A DNA stretch of 64,000 nt from an uncultured Lachnospiraceae bacterium (GCA_910589265.1 CAJUTQ010000012.1:42243-106242); one strand, 5' to 3'; positions 44,221 through 53,013 are shown, counted from the stretch's first letter. The notes: a model not told the origin generated them from the letters alone. Numbers and translations: made by a program.

Positions 44221-44249
44221 TTGACAGAGTAGGGAAACTATGGTATAAA
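44221..44249 (+). promoter_or_regulatory. tRNA-Trp promoter
   Basis: Perfect TTGACA (44221-44226) and TATAAA (44244-44249), 17-bp spacing, 36 bp before the mature tRNA. Confidence 0.8.
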
Positions 44250-44284
44250 TAACAAAGTATTCTAAAGAATAGAGATATAGGAGT

Positions 44285-44355
44285 AGGGGATTAGTTAAAC
44301 GGTATAACAGTGGTCTCCAAAACCATCATTGTGGGTTCGATTCCTACATCCCCTG
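44285..44355 (+). tRNA. trnW: tRNA-Trp (anticodon CCA)
   Basis: A 71-nt cloverleaf: acceptor AGGGGAT/ATCCCCT plus discriminator G, D-arm with TTAGTTAAACGGTATAA, anticodon stem-loop GGTCTCCAAAACC with CCA, T-arm with GGGTTCGATTCC. The 3' CCA is not encoded, usual for many Firmicutes tRNAs. Confidence 0.96.
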
Positions 44356-44356
44356 T

Positions 44357-44389
44357 AAAAAAGTGTGCGTATTTACGCACACTTTTTTT
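44357..44389 (+). terminator. Terminator of the tRNA-Trp gene
   Basis: AAGTGTGCGT (44361-44370) pairs with ACGCACACTT (44375-44384) over a 4-nt loop, then T-tract to 44389. Confidence 0.92.
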
Positions 44390-44390
44390 G

Positions 44391-44517
44391 CTAAATGGGA
44401 ATGTATGATATTCCGATTAGTTCTCCTCCTCTATCAAGCAATGGCGTAAAACCTGCTGTCTTTTTGTTCCAGTGAAACAGATCATGGACATTTGTTTGAG
44501 CGTCCACTCTTATAATG
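44391..44517 (-). pseudogene. C-terminal gene remnant (DUF6440-like)
   Basis: The minus strand from about 44517 to the stop at 44391-44393 reads YIIRVDAQTNVHDLFHWNKK then TAGFTPLLDRGGELIGISY, a clear protein-like ending with the TPLLD feature that I associate with DUF6440-type small proteins. An in-frame stop lies just before it and no start codon is present. It lies downstream of the DUF3298 lipoprotein gene and next to tRNA-Trp. Confidence 0.45.
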
Positions 44518-44570
44518 TAGATTTACAAGCCTATTTTCAATGGGTACATAATTCTGAAAAGCAAGAAATT

Positions 44571-45446
44571 TTATGAAAAGAAGTATTCTAATTCACTATA
44601 GGGGATGGGAAACTCTGGAATCCCATAGTCGTAGGAGGCGATCATATAGGGGCCAAAAATAATGACAAGAGCATCATCCCTTATATACCATTGCCCATCG
44701 TCCCAAATACAGACAGCATCTTTATAATTATCATGAAATTTTCCCCTATCTTTGCTTTCCTCAATTTGCTGTAAAATAAGGGAAATACTGTGATCCTGGA
44801 GAGAGGAAGGATCCTTTACAATATCTTTTAAAGAAAGGTTTTTTCCTGTTTTTAGGTCAAAGTTAAAAGCTGTTGCAAATAAGGTAGGGCTGTTGCCTTG
44901 CCATGCCCAGGATCCAGAAAGCACAATGGATAAAATACCGTTTTTATCCCTTTTGACTTCGTAAGTACGTTTGTATTCGTAAATCCACCCAGCTCCCTTT
45001 GGAATTTCATAAGTAGGATCATAGGTACATTGACGTATCCATTTACTATCTTCTTCTTTTAAAGGGGCTAAAGCCTCTTCAATAGCTTTCGTTGCCTCTG
45101 GATTATTAGGAACGGTAATTTTTGGATAGTTTAATTCGGCAGATAAAACGATTTCCCCCTGAGCGTTTGTATAGATGGCGCTTTGATTGTCCATTTCAAC
45201 AGTTGCTGTAGAATCACTAAGAAAGAGCTGGCCTGGAGTGACAGATGGTTCTTCTAGCTGAATAATAGAGGCTTTGGAAGAGGAAAGGACATTTTGGGAA
45301 GGTGAGGGGGGACTGTCTTTTGTATCTTTTATATTTTCTGTCTTCTCCAGGGATTTTTCAGAGGAAGAAGGAGCTTCCTTCTGTCCACAAGCTATAAAGA
45401 CTGTAGTTAATAGTCCTATGAAGAGAGCTTGATATAATTTTTTCAT
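44571..45446 (-). CDS. Lipoprotein with DUF3298-like domain (second copy)
   Basis: ATG 45446 is preferred (GGAGG at 5-nt spacing) over ATG 45458. The 291-residue product has a signal peptide with lipobox VFIAC (C20 of the mature start numbering), a Ser/Pro/Lys linker, and a C-terminal domain with SAELNYPKITVPNNPEATKA and FDLKTGKNLSLKDIV, the same architecture as the gene at 11816-12715. Sequence identity is low except in the domain. Extracellular, ligand unknown. Confidence 0.75.
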   Translation of the reverse strand: MKKLYQALFIGLLTTVFIACGQKEAPSSSEKSLEKTENIKDTKDSPPSPSQNVLSSSKASIIQLEEPSVTPGQLFLSDSTATVEMDNQSAIYTNAQGEIVLSAELNYPKITVPNNPEATKAIEEALAPLKEEDSKWIRQCTYDPTYEIPKGAGWIYEYKRTYEVKRDKNGILSIVLSGSWAWQGNSPTLFATAFNFDLKTGKNLSLKDIVKDPSSLQDHSISLILQQIEESKDRGKFHDNYKDAVCIWDDGQWYIRDDALVIIFGPYMIASYDYGIPEFPIPYSELEYFFS

Positions 45447-45485
45447 AGTATCCTCCATCTCTAAGTTCTTATATTTTTATTTGTT

Positions 45486-45514
45486 ATTATAACAAAGGAC
45501 AATAGGAGGAACAA
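45486..45514 (-). promoter_or_regulatory. Promoter of the second DUF3298 lipoprotein gene
   Basis: Minus-strand TTGTTC (complement of 45509-45514) and TATAAT (complement of 45486-45491), 17-bp spacing. Confidence 0.6.
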
Positions 45515-45666
45515 TTTAAGATATTCTGAAGAGAAAATGAAGAGAAAATGAAGAAAGAAAATATTCATATAAGAGCAACTAAAGAAATAAGATAGGAAAA
45601 GGGAATATTTTGAAAATCAACCAGTATCCTACCTTACATAAAAGAAGATATTTTGATTTTTTTTCG

Positions 45667-45695
45667 TTGATTCTGAGGGATTACTTTGTTATAAT
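45667..45695 (+). promoter_or_regulatory. Promoter of the sortase operon
   Basis: TTGATT (45667-45672) and TATAAT (45690-45695), 17-bp spacing, about 50 bp before the sortase start. The gap also holds short direct repeats of GAAGAGAAAAT near 45530-45550. Confidence 0.7.
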
Positions 45696-45743
45696 TAAAA
45701 TAATTACAAAATTTTTCATTTCAATAAACAGGAGTTGGATGAA

Positions 45744-46868
45744 GTGGCACAGTGGGAAATAGGAAATTATAAATTTCATACAAGGGAAGAATATAGAGCT
45801 GGCTTAAGGGATATGGGAAAGATTCAGAAGATTTTAAAATGTTCTGATGTGGAAAATCCTAAAACAGCATTGGAGTTATATAATGCTGTCAGGGACAGAA
45901 GAATTATTTTTGAATCCATTGTTGGACAAAGATTTACCGATTTTTTGATCAGCCAGTTTTTGAATCGTTTCGACGAGGTGAAACATCAGGCAAAGGAAAA
46001 AAGCGTAGGAAGGGTTATCATAAGAAAAACAAAATCAGTTATCGCTGCATGCTGCGTTGTTACTGTTTTGGCAAGCTCCTCCTATTTTGCATATTACTAT
46101 TTATCTGAATACAAAAGCACCCAGGCTCTGAAGGAACTGTCAGAGTCTGTTGCACGTAGTGAGCTAGAGATGAACGCTTCCTCAAATGATGTAGAAGAGA
46201 CAGTATTGGGATCTGTTGATCCAGGAATCCCGAAAGGGGTTATAGAAGCTGGTAAGAAAGACAATTTAGAAGTTCTGACAAAGTATAATAATCTATATAT
46301 GGAGAATAAAGATTTGGCAGGATGGATCAAAATTGAAGGTACGATTATTGATTACCCAGTAATGCTTACTCCAGGGAAGGAAGAGTATTATTTAAACAGA
46401 AATTTTAAGAAAAAGGATGACTTAAACGGACTGCCTTTTCTAAATAAAGAGACAGACTTGGCCAAGCATAACACAAACATGATTATTTATGGACATCATA
46501 TGAAGACGGGAGAGATGTTTGGCAGTCTTCAGGACTATAAAAATAAAAAGTACTGGGAGGAACATAAAATCATTGAATTTGATACTATTTATGAGGAAGG
46601 GCAGTATGAAGTGATGGCTGTATTTCCTTCTAAAGTTTATGGACAGGAAGAAAATGTATTTAAATATTATCAATTTGTCAATGCAAAGACAGAGGAGGAG
46701 TTCCAATACTTTTTAAGCAACGTAAAATCCCTTTCTTTATATGATACTGGCGTAGAAGCAAAGTATGGAGATACATTCATTACTTTATCTACCTGTGATT
46801 ATGAGGAGGAGGATGGAAGATTTGTAGTAGTAGCTCGTAAAATAGAGAAAGCAAACAGTAAAAAGTGA
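45744..46868 (+). CDS. srtB: Class B sortase
   Basis: GTG 45744 is chosen because AGGAG lies 9 nt upstream (TTG 45735 is too close). The 374-residue enzyme has an unusually long N-terminal cytoplasmic part (about 90 residues), one membrane helix (SVIAACCVVTVLASSSYFAY) and the sortase domain with IIYGHHMKTGEMF (catalytic His), TLSTCDYEEEDGRFVVVARK (Cys about 351, Arg about 359). The TLSTCDYE...R ending is class B. It cleaves a sorting signal and links the protein to peptidoglycan. The next gene encodes a likely substrate. Confidence 0.88.
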   Translation: MAQWEIGNYKFHTREEYRAGLRDMGKIQKILKCSDVENPKTALELYNAVRDRRIIFESIVGQRFTDFLISQFLNRFDEVKHQAKEKSVGRVIIRKTKSVIAACCVVTVLASSSYFAYYYLSEYKSTQALKELSESVARSELEMNASSNDVEETVLGSVDPGIPKGVIEAGKKDNLEVLTKYNNLYMENKDLAGWIKIEGTIIDYPVMLTPGKEEYYLNRNFKKKDDLNGLPFLNKETDLAKHNTNMIIYGHHMKTGEMFGSLQDYKNKKYWEEHKIIEFDTIYEEGQYEVMAVFPSKVYGQEENVFKYYQFVNAKTEEEFQYFLSNVKSLSLYDTGVEAKYGDTFITLSTCDYEEEDGRFVVVARKIEKANSKK

Positions 46869-46875
46869 GGGACCC

Positions 46876-49359
46876 ATGAAAATGAAATGGAAAAGAACAA
46901 AGAATCTATTTGGTGTGAGTTTGATTATATTATCCTTGGTTATTATGATGCTGCCTATTGATCAGGTGCGGGCCCAGCAGACAATAAGTTCCAACAATGT
47001 TTTATCCTATGAACCCATAGACCATGAAGGAGTGATAGATGGGGAAGAGGGAGGAGAAGAACTGGAAAATGTGGAGGAGACAGAGAAACCTCAGAACTTT
47101 TATTTATCTTCTACTGTTCTCAACGCAAACATACCTTATGAGAATGTACAAAAGCCTCAGCCGCCAAGGAAGAACCGACAGATTGACCTGAACAAAACAG
47201 TAGCCTTTGACCAAGGGGGCAATCCTTTGGAGGATGTGATCTTTGAAATTGAGAGCAGTACTTTAAAAGGAGTAAGTGTGTCAGAAAATAGCATTGTCCA
47301 ACTTTCCCAGATTGACACTTTTCAGCTCTATAGCGACGAAAGCCCAGAAAATAAATATAGTAGAATTGGGGAGCATGCATTTGATAATGAAAATAATCAG
47401 AAAGATTTAGGAAATGTGACAACTGTAAAGATAAGAAGCACAAGCGATCCATTTACAATTGGAGCAAGGGCTTTTGCTTATCAATCCAATTTGAGAACAG
47501 TAGAATTTGAGAATGGACTGCCCTTAACAGCCATTGAGACAGGCGCTTTTTTACAATGCCGCAGTTTGTCCCAATTTTTTATACCAACAAGGGTTATGGA
47601 TATTCAGCCATATGCCTTTGCAGGAGACATAAATTTGAGAACATTTCTCATTGAAAATGGAAATGATAAGTACATAACTCTTCCTGGATACGAAGGAATG
47701 CTATTGGAAAAGCTGTCAGATAGACCAGAATATGCCTTAGTAGCCTGGCCTTCAGGGACAGGAGAGTTAGAAATACCAGCTAACCAAAACATAACAACAA
47801 TCAAAGAGGGGGCTTTTGCAGGCTGCGTAGGTTTAACAAAGATTAAAGTTCCAGAGTCTGTGACAAATATAGAAGAGGGAGCTTTTGCAGATTGTCCTGA
47901 TTTACAGACAGTGGAAATGCCTGGAGACGGCCAGTATACAACAATTGATTTGGAAGGAAATGTTCAGCTCATTGTAAGAAAGACAACAGATGTATACGAT
48001 ACAATAGTGGGAAGTTTGGGAACTTCAGTAAGTGGAAACTGGATTATTCCTGGGAGCATACCAGAGAAAAATGTGGAAATTAGAAAGATTGGAAATAATG
48101 CATTTAAGGGAAGGGCTGATGTGAGAAGTGTGGAGTTCCCCAATACTTTATCAGAAATTGGGAATGAAGCTTTTATGAATTGCATCTTTTTAGGAACTGT
48201 GCATTTTAACGATGCCTTGAAAACAATTGGAAGGAGTGCATTTGAAGGCTGCGGTTTCGTTGATGTGAGTCTTCCAGAAAATATGGTCAGTATTGGAAAC
48301 AGAGCTTTTTGGTGTTCTGCTTTGAACCGTATTTCTGTTTTGGGAAAGGACACGCAAATAGGAACAGACGCTATTTACTATGTAAATGATATAAATGCTC
48401 CTAAAATAACAGTGAGAGGTCAGAATGGATCCCATGCAAAAAATTATGTTTTAATTAGCCATCAAAATACAAATCTTGTATTTGAGGAGATTTTTGAGGA
48501 ATATCCAGAAATGCCAAAGGTGGAGCTACATGTTTTATCTAAGACAAACTTAGTGGACGGTAAGAAGGTGACAATAAAAGCTATTGGGCTCAACAATACA
48601 AAGGTGCCTGCTGGATCCTATTATTTAATTATAGAAGATGGAACAGAGCATGGAGCATTTGGTAATATTGTAGCTTCGGGAAGGGTCCCTTTTGACATAA
48701 GGCTGGAATATTATACTCCCAGAGGGGATAAAGGAGAAGTATCAAGAAATGTAAATATGCAGATTACAATGCCAGTGCCAAGTTCTCTAGTGAAACCTGG
48801 AAGTATTTATAACGTATATACAGTGACAGAAGGACAGAAAGAAGAGCTTACATGCCAAGTGGATTCCAATAAGAATCTCATTACATTTACAGCCCCCCAT
48901 TTTTCACCTTATTTAATAACAGGAACTTGGAAAACACCAGGAAGCAGTTCCTCAGGAAGCAGTTCTTCAGGGAGCAGTTCTTCAGGGAGCAGTTCCTCAG
49001 GAAGCAGCTCTTCAGGAAGTTCCAGCACAGGAAGCAGCTCAAACGCAAGCAGTAGTTCTGCTAGTTCAAGTGTAGGAGGAACTTCCGCTGGGGGTTCTAC
49101 AGGAGGACAAGGAAATCAGTCTTCAGGAGGAGGCTCAATAGGAAGTGGTTTAACTCCAGTCATACCATACACGCCATCTCTGGCTGCTGGGCCATTAGGA
49201 GCTGAAACAGTGGTAGGAGGAGTAAACGGTCTTGGCCAAAAGGATCACGTTCCAAAAACAGGAGGGCCTGTTCACCCTAAGTGGGCATTTGCCTTTGTAC
49301 TTCTTGGTGTAGGTGTATTTATTCTTGCAACAGATAGTAAAAAGAAAGTAAGTAAATAA
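46876..49359 (+). CDS. LRR (BspA-like) surface protein with sortase signal
   Basis: An 827-residue exported protein: signal peptide (about 1-33), several BspA-type leucine-rich repeats (LRR_5), e.g. TIKEGAFAGCVGLTKIKVPE and IGNNAFKGRADVRSVEFPN (about 150-500), a beta-rich region, a Ser/Gly repeat spacer (GSSSS units, about 688-745), then sorting signal VPKTGG (792-797), hydrophobic segment (WAFAFVLLGVGVFILAT) and lysine tail. VPKTG fits the (S/P/V)PxTG-like signals used by clostridial class B sortases. It starts 7 bp after the sortase gene. Confidence 0.85.
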   Translation: MKMKWKRTKNLFGVSLIILSLVIMMLPIDQVRAQQTISSNNVLSYEPIDHEGVIDGEEGGEELENVEETEKPQNFYLSSTVLNANIPYENVQKPQPPRKNRQIDLNKTVAFDQGGNPLEDVIFEIESSTLKGVSVSENSIVQLSQIDTFQLYSDESPENKYSRIGEHAFDNENNQKDLGNVTTVKIRSTSDPFTIGARAFAYQSNLRTVEFENGLPLTAIETGAFLQCRSLSQFFIPTRVMDIQPYAFAGDINLRTFLIENGNDKYITLPGYEGMLLEKLSDRPEYALVAWPSGTGELEIPANQNITTIKEGAFAGCVGLTKIKVPESVTNIEEGAFADCPDLQTVEMPGDGQYTTIDLEGNVQLIVRKTTDVYDTIVGSLGTSVSGNWIIPGSIPEKNVEIRKIGNNAFKGRADVRSVEFPNTLSEIGNEAFMNCIFLGTVHFNDALKTIGRSAFEGCGFVDVSLPENMVSIGNRAFWCSALNRISVLGKDTQIGTDAIYYVNDINAPKITVRGQNGSHAKNYVLISHQNTNLVFEEIFEEYPEMPKVELHVLSKTNLVDGKKVTIKAIGLNNTKVPAGSYYLIIEDGTEHGAFGNIVASGRVPFDIRLEYYTPRGDKGEVSRNVNMQITMPVPSSLVKPGSIYNVYTVTEGQKEELTCQVDSNKNLITFTAPHFSPYLITGTWKTPGSSSSGSSSSGSSSSGSSSSGSSSSGSSSTGSSSNASSSSASSSVGGTSAGGSTGGQGNQSSGGGSIGSGLTPVIPYTPSLAAGPLGAETVVGGVNGLGQKDHVPKTGGPVHPKWAFAFVLLGVGVFILATDSKKKVSK
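48940..49029 (+). repeat. 15-bp tandem repeats encoding GSSSS units
   Basis: Six consecutive 15-bp units of the type GGAAGCAGTTCCTCA, with silent changes, then a divergent seventh. Such in-frame repeats in wall spacers can change in number by slippage. Confidence 0.85.
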
Positions 49360-49371
49360 GTTCATGTATAT

Positions 49372-49423
49372 AAAAAAGAACTGGTATAAAACTTTTCCTT
49401 AAAGTTTATAACAGTTCTTTTTT
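49372..49423. terminator. Bidirectional terminator between LRR protein and J-domain gene
   Basis: AAAAAAGAACTG on the left pairs with CAGTTCTTTTTT on the right, with an inner ATAAAACTTT/AAAGTTTAT pairing. T-tracts flank both sides. Confidence 0.87.
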
Positions 49424-49446
49424 GTATACAATAAAAACCCGCCATT

Positions 49447-50130
49447 TCACTGAGGCGAAGAGGAGTGATTGGATGAAAAATAAGATTGGAGATACTCGTA
49501 TTCCTTTTGAATGGATTGGGTGAGTTCTTGATCTCCAGATTGGTTATCAGGGTGATAGATTTTTAGCAATTCCCGGTAACGTTTTCTTAAGTCTTCTTCC
49601 TTTTCTACTCCTTTAAAGAAAACAATAGGATAAGAAGGAGGGGTTTTTTTAATGACAGCATGATATTGAAAACGCTCCTGCTTAAAATAATTGCCGTCAA
49701 AGTTTTGGGACACATGACGCTTATTTTTTGTTTCCGTTGTGTTTTTGTGGAATTGATTTTTTCTTTTTGAAGAAGAATCTTTGGAAGATTCATAAAAATC
49801 TTTTGGCGGTAAGTCAGTAGGAGAGTGGACAGATGATGGTTCCTCTTTTTGTGTTTCCTTTGTCTCAGAGTTTGTTTTTTGAGCTGAAAAAATTTCAATG
49901 TTTAACCGAGGTAGAGGGGAAGATTTCTCAAGCTTGCTATAAGAAGGAGGAGAGGAGGAAGATTTGAGCATTTTGGTTTCTTTCCATAATTTTAAAATAG
50001 GTAAGATCCCTGAAAGAATTCCTAGGAAAACAAGTGTCCATACACTCCATAAAGGTTTTCCCACAATGAGAAGGAGAAGGCCGCAGGCAACACAAAGAAA
50101 GGCAAATATACTTAAAAATTGATTTTTCAA
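49447..50130 (-). CDS. Membrane-tethered J-domain protein
   Basis: A 227-residue protein with two N-terminal hydrophobic segments (FLSIFAFLCVACGLLLLIVG and SVWTLVFLGILSGILPIL), a Ser/Thr/Lys/Glu-rich linker (about 55-150) and a C-terminal J-domain containing RYRELLKIYHPDNQSGD with the HPD motif (H193-D195). J-domains stimulate Hsp70 (DnaK) ATPase; a membrane-tethered one would recruit DnaK to the membrane. The Gly/Phe and zinc-finger parts of true DnaJ are absent. Confidence 0.82.
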   Translation of the reverse strand: MKNQFLSIFAFLCVACGLLLLIVGKPLWSVWTLVFLGILSGILPILKLWKETKMLKSSSSPPSYSKLEKSSPLPRLNIEIFSAQKTNSETKETQKEEPSSVHSPTDLPPKDFYESSKDSSSKRKNQFHKNTTETKNKRHVSQNFDGNYFKQERFQYHAVIKKTPPSYPIVFFKGVEKEEDLRKRYRELLKIYHPDNQSGDQELTQSIQKEYEYLQSYFSSNHSSSPQ

Positions 50131-50156
50131 TGGGATTCTCCCTTCTTTTTTCTATT

Positions 50157-50162
50157 ATTATA
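50157..50162 (-). promoter_or_regulatory. -10 of the J-domain gene
   Basis: Minus-strand TATAAT (complement of 50157-50162), 27 bp before the start; -35 weak. Confidence 0.35.
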
Positions 50163-50215
50163 CCAAAAAAGTGAAAGAAGAAAAGAACTTTCTTAATGCA
50201 TCTTTCAATGGCATA

Positions 50216-50224
50216 TGTTATAAT
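50216..50224 (+). promoter_or_regulatory. Extended -10 promoter of the 50.3-56.8 kb operon
   Basis: TG at 50216-50217 one base before TATAAT at 50219-50224. No clear -35. It would drive the unknown gene, the small membrane protein, hflK, hflC and purL. Confidence 0.55.
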
Positions 50225-50308
50225 CACTTTTGTAAGTGTTGATGACACAAATATGGAAAAAGAATCAATGGATAGGGCTTTTTTAGCTCAAATGAGAAAG
50301 GCATAGGT

Positions 50309-50851
50309 ATGGAAATGAAAGAGGATATTAAAAATACGAAAAGCGAAATAATTCGAGAATATAGAGAGGAAGTGATGAAACTTGTTAAATATATTAGTTG
50401 GCTGGATTCAAAGAAAGGGCAGAGTGTTGTAAAACCTTATGACGGGGCCCAGGGACAAGTATGCCTGCCTCTTGTTATTTATGATAGTGTTTTACTAAGT
50501 CTTGTAAAGGAAGCAAGAAATTCAAAATTAATGGTAAAAAACTATTTTTATGATTTAAGAAGACGTAAAATAGAGACAGTACAGGATGAATGGGATGCTA
50601 TTGAAAAGGCCAAAATAGAAGATTTTCATATTTTACAGTCAATTTTTAGCAAATATATAACAGAAGGAATGTCCAAGGCAGTCCGCTGGGATGAAGGAGT
50701 ACAAAATGAGATCTTCTTGCGAGTGCTTATGAAAATGAGGGATTTGGTAGAGATTGGATTTACACCAAAAGATGATTATTTAGTACAAAATGGGCTGAGT
50801 CTCATAGAGCAGATAAAGCAATTAAATGAAAAGCATAATGTTCCAAAATAA
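50309..50851 (+). CDS. Conserved protein of unknown function, 180 aa
   Basis: A soluble, mostly helical 180-residue protein (begins MEMKEDIKNTKSEIIREYRE). It has no signal peptide or membrane helix. Its position as first gene of a unit with HflK and HflC suggests co-expression, not function. I recognise no family with a defined role. Confidence 0.65.
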   Translation: MEMKEDIKNTKSEIIREYREEVMKLVKYISWLDSKKGQSVVKPYDGAQGQVCLPLVIYDSVLLSLVKEARNSKLMVKNYFYDLRRRKIETVQDEWDAIEKAKIEDFHILQSIFSKYITEGMSKAVRWDEGVQNEIFLRVLMKMRDLVEIGFTPKDDYLVQNGLSLIEQIKQLNEKHNVPK

Positions 50852-50868
50852 AGAAGAAAGGATAAGGC

Positions 50869-50973
50869 ATGGAGATGAAAGGAATTTCAATATTGACCTT
50901 TGCAGGGATTATTATTGCAGCTACAGTAGCAGCGGCAGTTGTTTTCTTATTGTTTTTTGACAAAAAGAGATAA
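50869..50973 (+). CDS. Small single-helix membrane protein, 34 aa
   Basis: ATG 50869 follows AAAGGATAAGG; ATG 50875, two codons on, is an alternative. The peptide begins MEMKGISILTFAGIIIAATV, continues AAAVVFLLFFDKKR and stops at 50971-50973. It is one membrane helix with a basic C-terminus. It starts 17 bp after the preceding gene and ends 13 bp before hflK, in the same operon, which strongly suggests a real gene acting with HflK/HflC. Confidence 0.6.
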   Translation: MEMKGISILTFAGIIIAATVAAAVVFLLFFDKKR

Positions 50974-50986
50974 AGGGAGAACTTGA

Positions 50987-51997
50987 ATGAAGTTTGGAAA
51001 GAAAAAAATAAAGTATGATGAGAGCGTTGATTTTCAAGAATCGAAGAATCCATGGAAAAGTGTAGCTGGCAAAACAGGTAAGACATTAAAAGTGGTTGTT
51101 GGAATTGTCCTTCTTTTATTTCTGGTTACGAGCTCTTTTTATACGATTCGGGAAGAGGAGCAGGCAGTACTTTGCACCCTTGGGAAACCAAAAGCAGTGA
51201 CCAAGCCTGGTCTTCATTTTAAAATTCCTATTATTCAAAGTGTTCAAAAGGTGAATACGACGATTAAAGGATTTTCCATTGGTTATTATAATTACAGCGA
51301 CAGTGATGAAGACACAGGAATGATGATTACATCCGACTATAATTTTATTCATATTGATTTTTATGCAGAGTATCGAATATCCGATCCAGTAAAAGCAGTT
51401 TATGCTTCCAAGGATCCCGTGCAAATATTAGAAAATATAGCCCAAAACTGCATTCGCACAACAATCGGCTCCTACAATGTGGATGCCGTACTTACAACAG
51501 GGAAGAACGAGATACAAGCAAATATTAAGAAGATGATTCTAGACAAATTAGAAGAGTATGACATTGGTATTCAGCTTTTCAACATAACAATCCAGGATGC
51601 CGAGCCTCCCACAGAGGAGGTTATTGCTGCCTTTAAAGAGGTGGAGACAGCAAAACAGGGGAAAGAGACAGCCTTAAATAATGCCAATAAATATCGAAAT
51701 GAGGAGATTCCAAAAGCCCAGGCAGAGGCAGACAGAATACTCCAAAATGCAGAGGCAGTAAAGCAAAGCAGAATTAACGAGGCGCTAGGACAGGTAGCTA
51801 GGTTTAACACTATGTATGAAGAATATGTGAAGAATCCAAATGTAACAAAGGAAAGAATGTTTTATGAGGCAATGGAAGAAGTTTTGCCAGATATGAAAAT
51901 AGTCATTCAAGGGACAGATAACGCAAATCTTCAAGAGATTCTTCCCTTAGGCCCTTTTTACCAGGAAGGAAAGACAGAGGTTCAAAAGGACCAATAG
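50987..51997 (+). CDS. hflK: HflK-like SPFH/band 7 protein
   Basis: A 336-residue protein with one N-terminal membrane helix (TLKVVVGIVLLLFLVTSSFY) and an SPFH/band 7 domain (REEEQAVLCTLGKPKAVTKP, PGLHFKIPIIQSVQKV), then a helical coiled-coil (about 230-280; KYRNEEIPKAQAEADRILQN). HflK and HflC form a large membrane cage around the FtsH protease and modulate it. Followed by hflC after 37 bp. Confidence 0.88.
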   Translation: MKFGKKKIKYDESVDFQESKNPWKSVAGKTGKTLKVVVGIVLLLFLVTSSFYTIREEEQAVLCTLGKPKAVTKPGLHFKIPIIQSVQKVNTTIKGFSIGYYNYSDSDEDTGMMITSDYNFIHIDFYAEYRISDPVKAVYASKDPVQILENIAQNCIRTTIGSYNVDAVLTTGKNEIQANIKKMILDKLEEYDIGIQLFNITIQDAEPPTEEVIAAFKEVETAKQGKETALNNANKYRNEEIPKAQAEADRILQNAEAVKQSRINEALGQVARFNTMYEEYVKNPNVTKERMFYEAMEEVLPDMKIVIQGTDNANLQEILPLGPFYQEGKTEVQKDQ

Positions 51998-52034
51998 TCT
52001 TTTCTAGAGAGAATAGATGAGGAAAGGCGCAGAT

Positions 52035-52997
52035 ATGAATATAAAAGTTAGCAAAAAGAAAATACCAGTTATTGTTTTTTGGATTCTTTGTTTATATGTT
52101 ATTTTGTCTTCCATTATTATAACAGAGGCAAATGAATATAAATTGATCCGGCAGTTTGGAAAAGTGCAGCGGGTAGAAAATAATCCAGGAATTTCTTTTA
52201 AAATTCCTTTCATAGAGACTGTGAATACAATACCAAAGGAGATACTTCTCTACGATCAGCCGGTTTCCGATGTTATTACATCGGATAAAAAGTCAATGAT
52301 TATTGACAGTTATGTCTTGTGGAGAGTGACAGATCCTTTAAAATTTGCACAGACATTAAGTTTTTCCCTTTCCAATGCAGAAAATCGTATTGATACCATT
52401 GTATACAATGCTGTGAAGACTACCATTTCCAATATGACTCAGGATGAGGTAATAAAAAGCAGAGATGGAAAAATTACTGTGACTGTTACAGAGGAGGAAA
52501 CAGGCTCCAACGATTTAATTTTGGCAGAAAAAGAAGAAGTAGTAGAAATCAAGTCTTTAAGTGAAGAAATTATGGAACACATAGGAAGTGTTTATGAACA
52601 GTATGGGATCCTTATTATGAATGTGGAAGTGAAACGGCTGGATTTGCCAGACGATAATAAGCAGGCTGTTTATACTCGTATGATTTCTGAGAGGGAGAAC
52701 ATAGCAGCTCAATACACAGCGGAGGGAAAATCTGAGGCACAAATGATCCAAAATACAACGGATAAAGAAGTGTCCATTATGCAATCCCAGGCAAAGGCAA
52801 AGGGAGAGCAGTTAAAGGCTGAGGGAGAAGGGGAATATATGAGAATTCTGGCAGATGCTTATTCCGACGAGACAAGGAGCGATTTTTATTCTTTTGTCAG
52901 AGCATTGGACGCTGCCAAAGTAAGCATGGCGGGAGAGGACAAAACGCTGATTCTACCTGCTGACTCCCCCATAGCAAAAATTTTTATGGGAAGGTAG
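52035..52997 (+). CDS. hflC: HflC-like SPFH/band 7 protein
   Basis: ATG 52035 is preferred (AAAGG at 7-nt spacing) over ATG 52017. The product has an N-terminal helix (KIPVIVFWILCLYVILSSII), the SPFH domain with QFGKVQRVENNPGISFKIPF, and the helical tail with AQMIQNTTDKEVSIMQSQAK. It contains an insert-like stretch of acidic residues (TVTEEETGSNDLILAEKEEV) not typical of E. coli HflC. Partner of the preceding HflK. Confidence 0.88.
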   Translation: MNIKVSKKKIPVIVFWILCLYVILSSIIITEANEYKLIRQFGKVQRVENNPGISFKIPFIETVNTIPKEILLYDQPVSDVITSDKKSMIIDSYVLWRVTDPLKFAQTLSFSLSNAENRIDTIVYNAVKTTISNMTQDEVIKSRDGKITVTVTEEETGSNDLILAEKEEVVEIKSLSEEIMEHIGSVYEQYGILIMNVEVKRLDLPDDNKQAVYTRMISERENIAAQYTAEGKSEAQMIQNTTDKEVSIMQSQAKAKGEQLKAEGEGEYMRILADAYSDETRSDFYSFVRALDAAKVSMAGEDKTLILPADSPIAKIFMGR

Positions 52998-53013
52998 AGA
53001 AAGGAGAGGGTAG

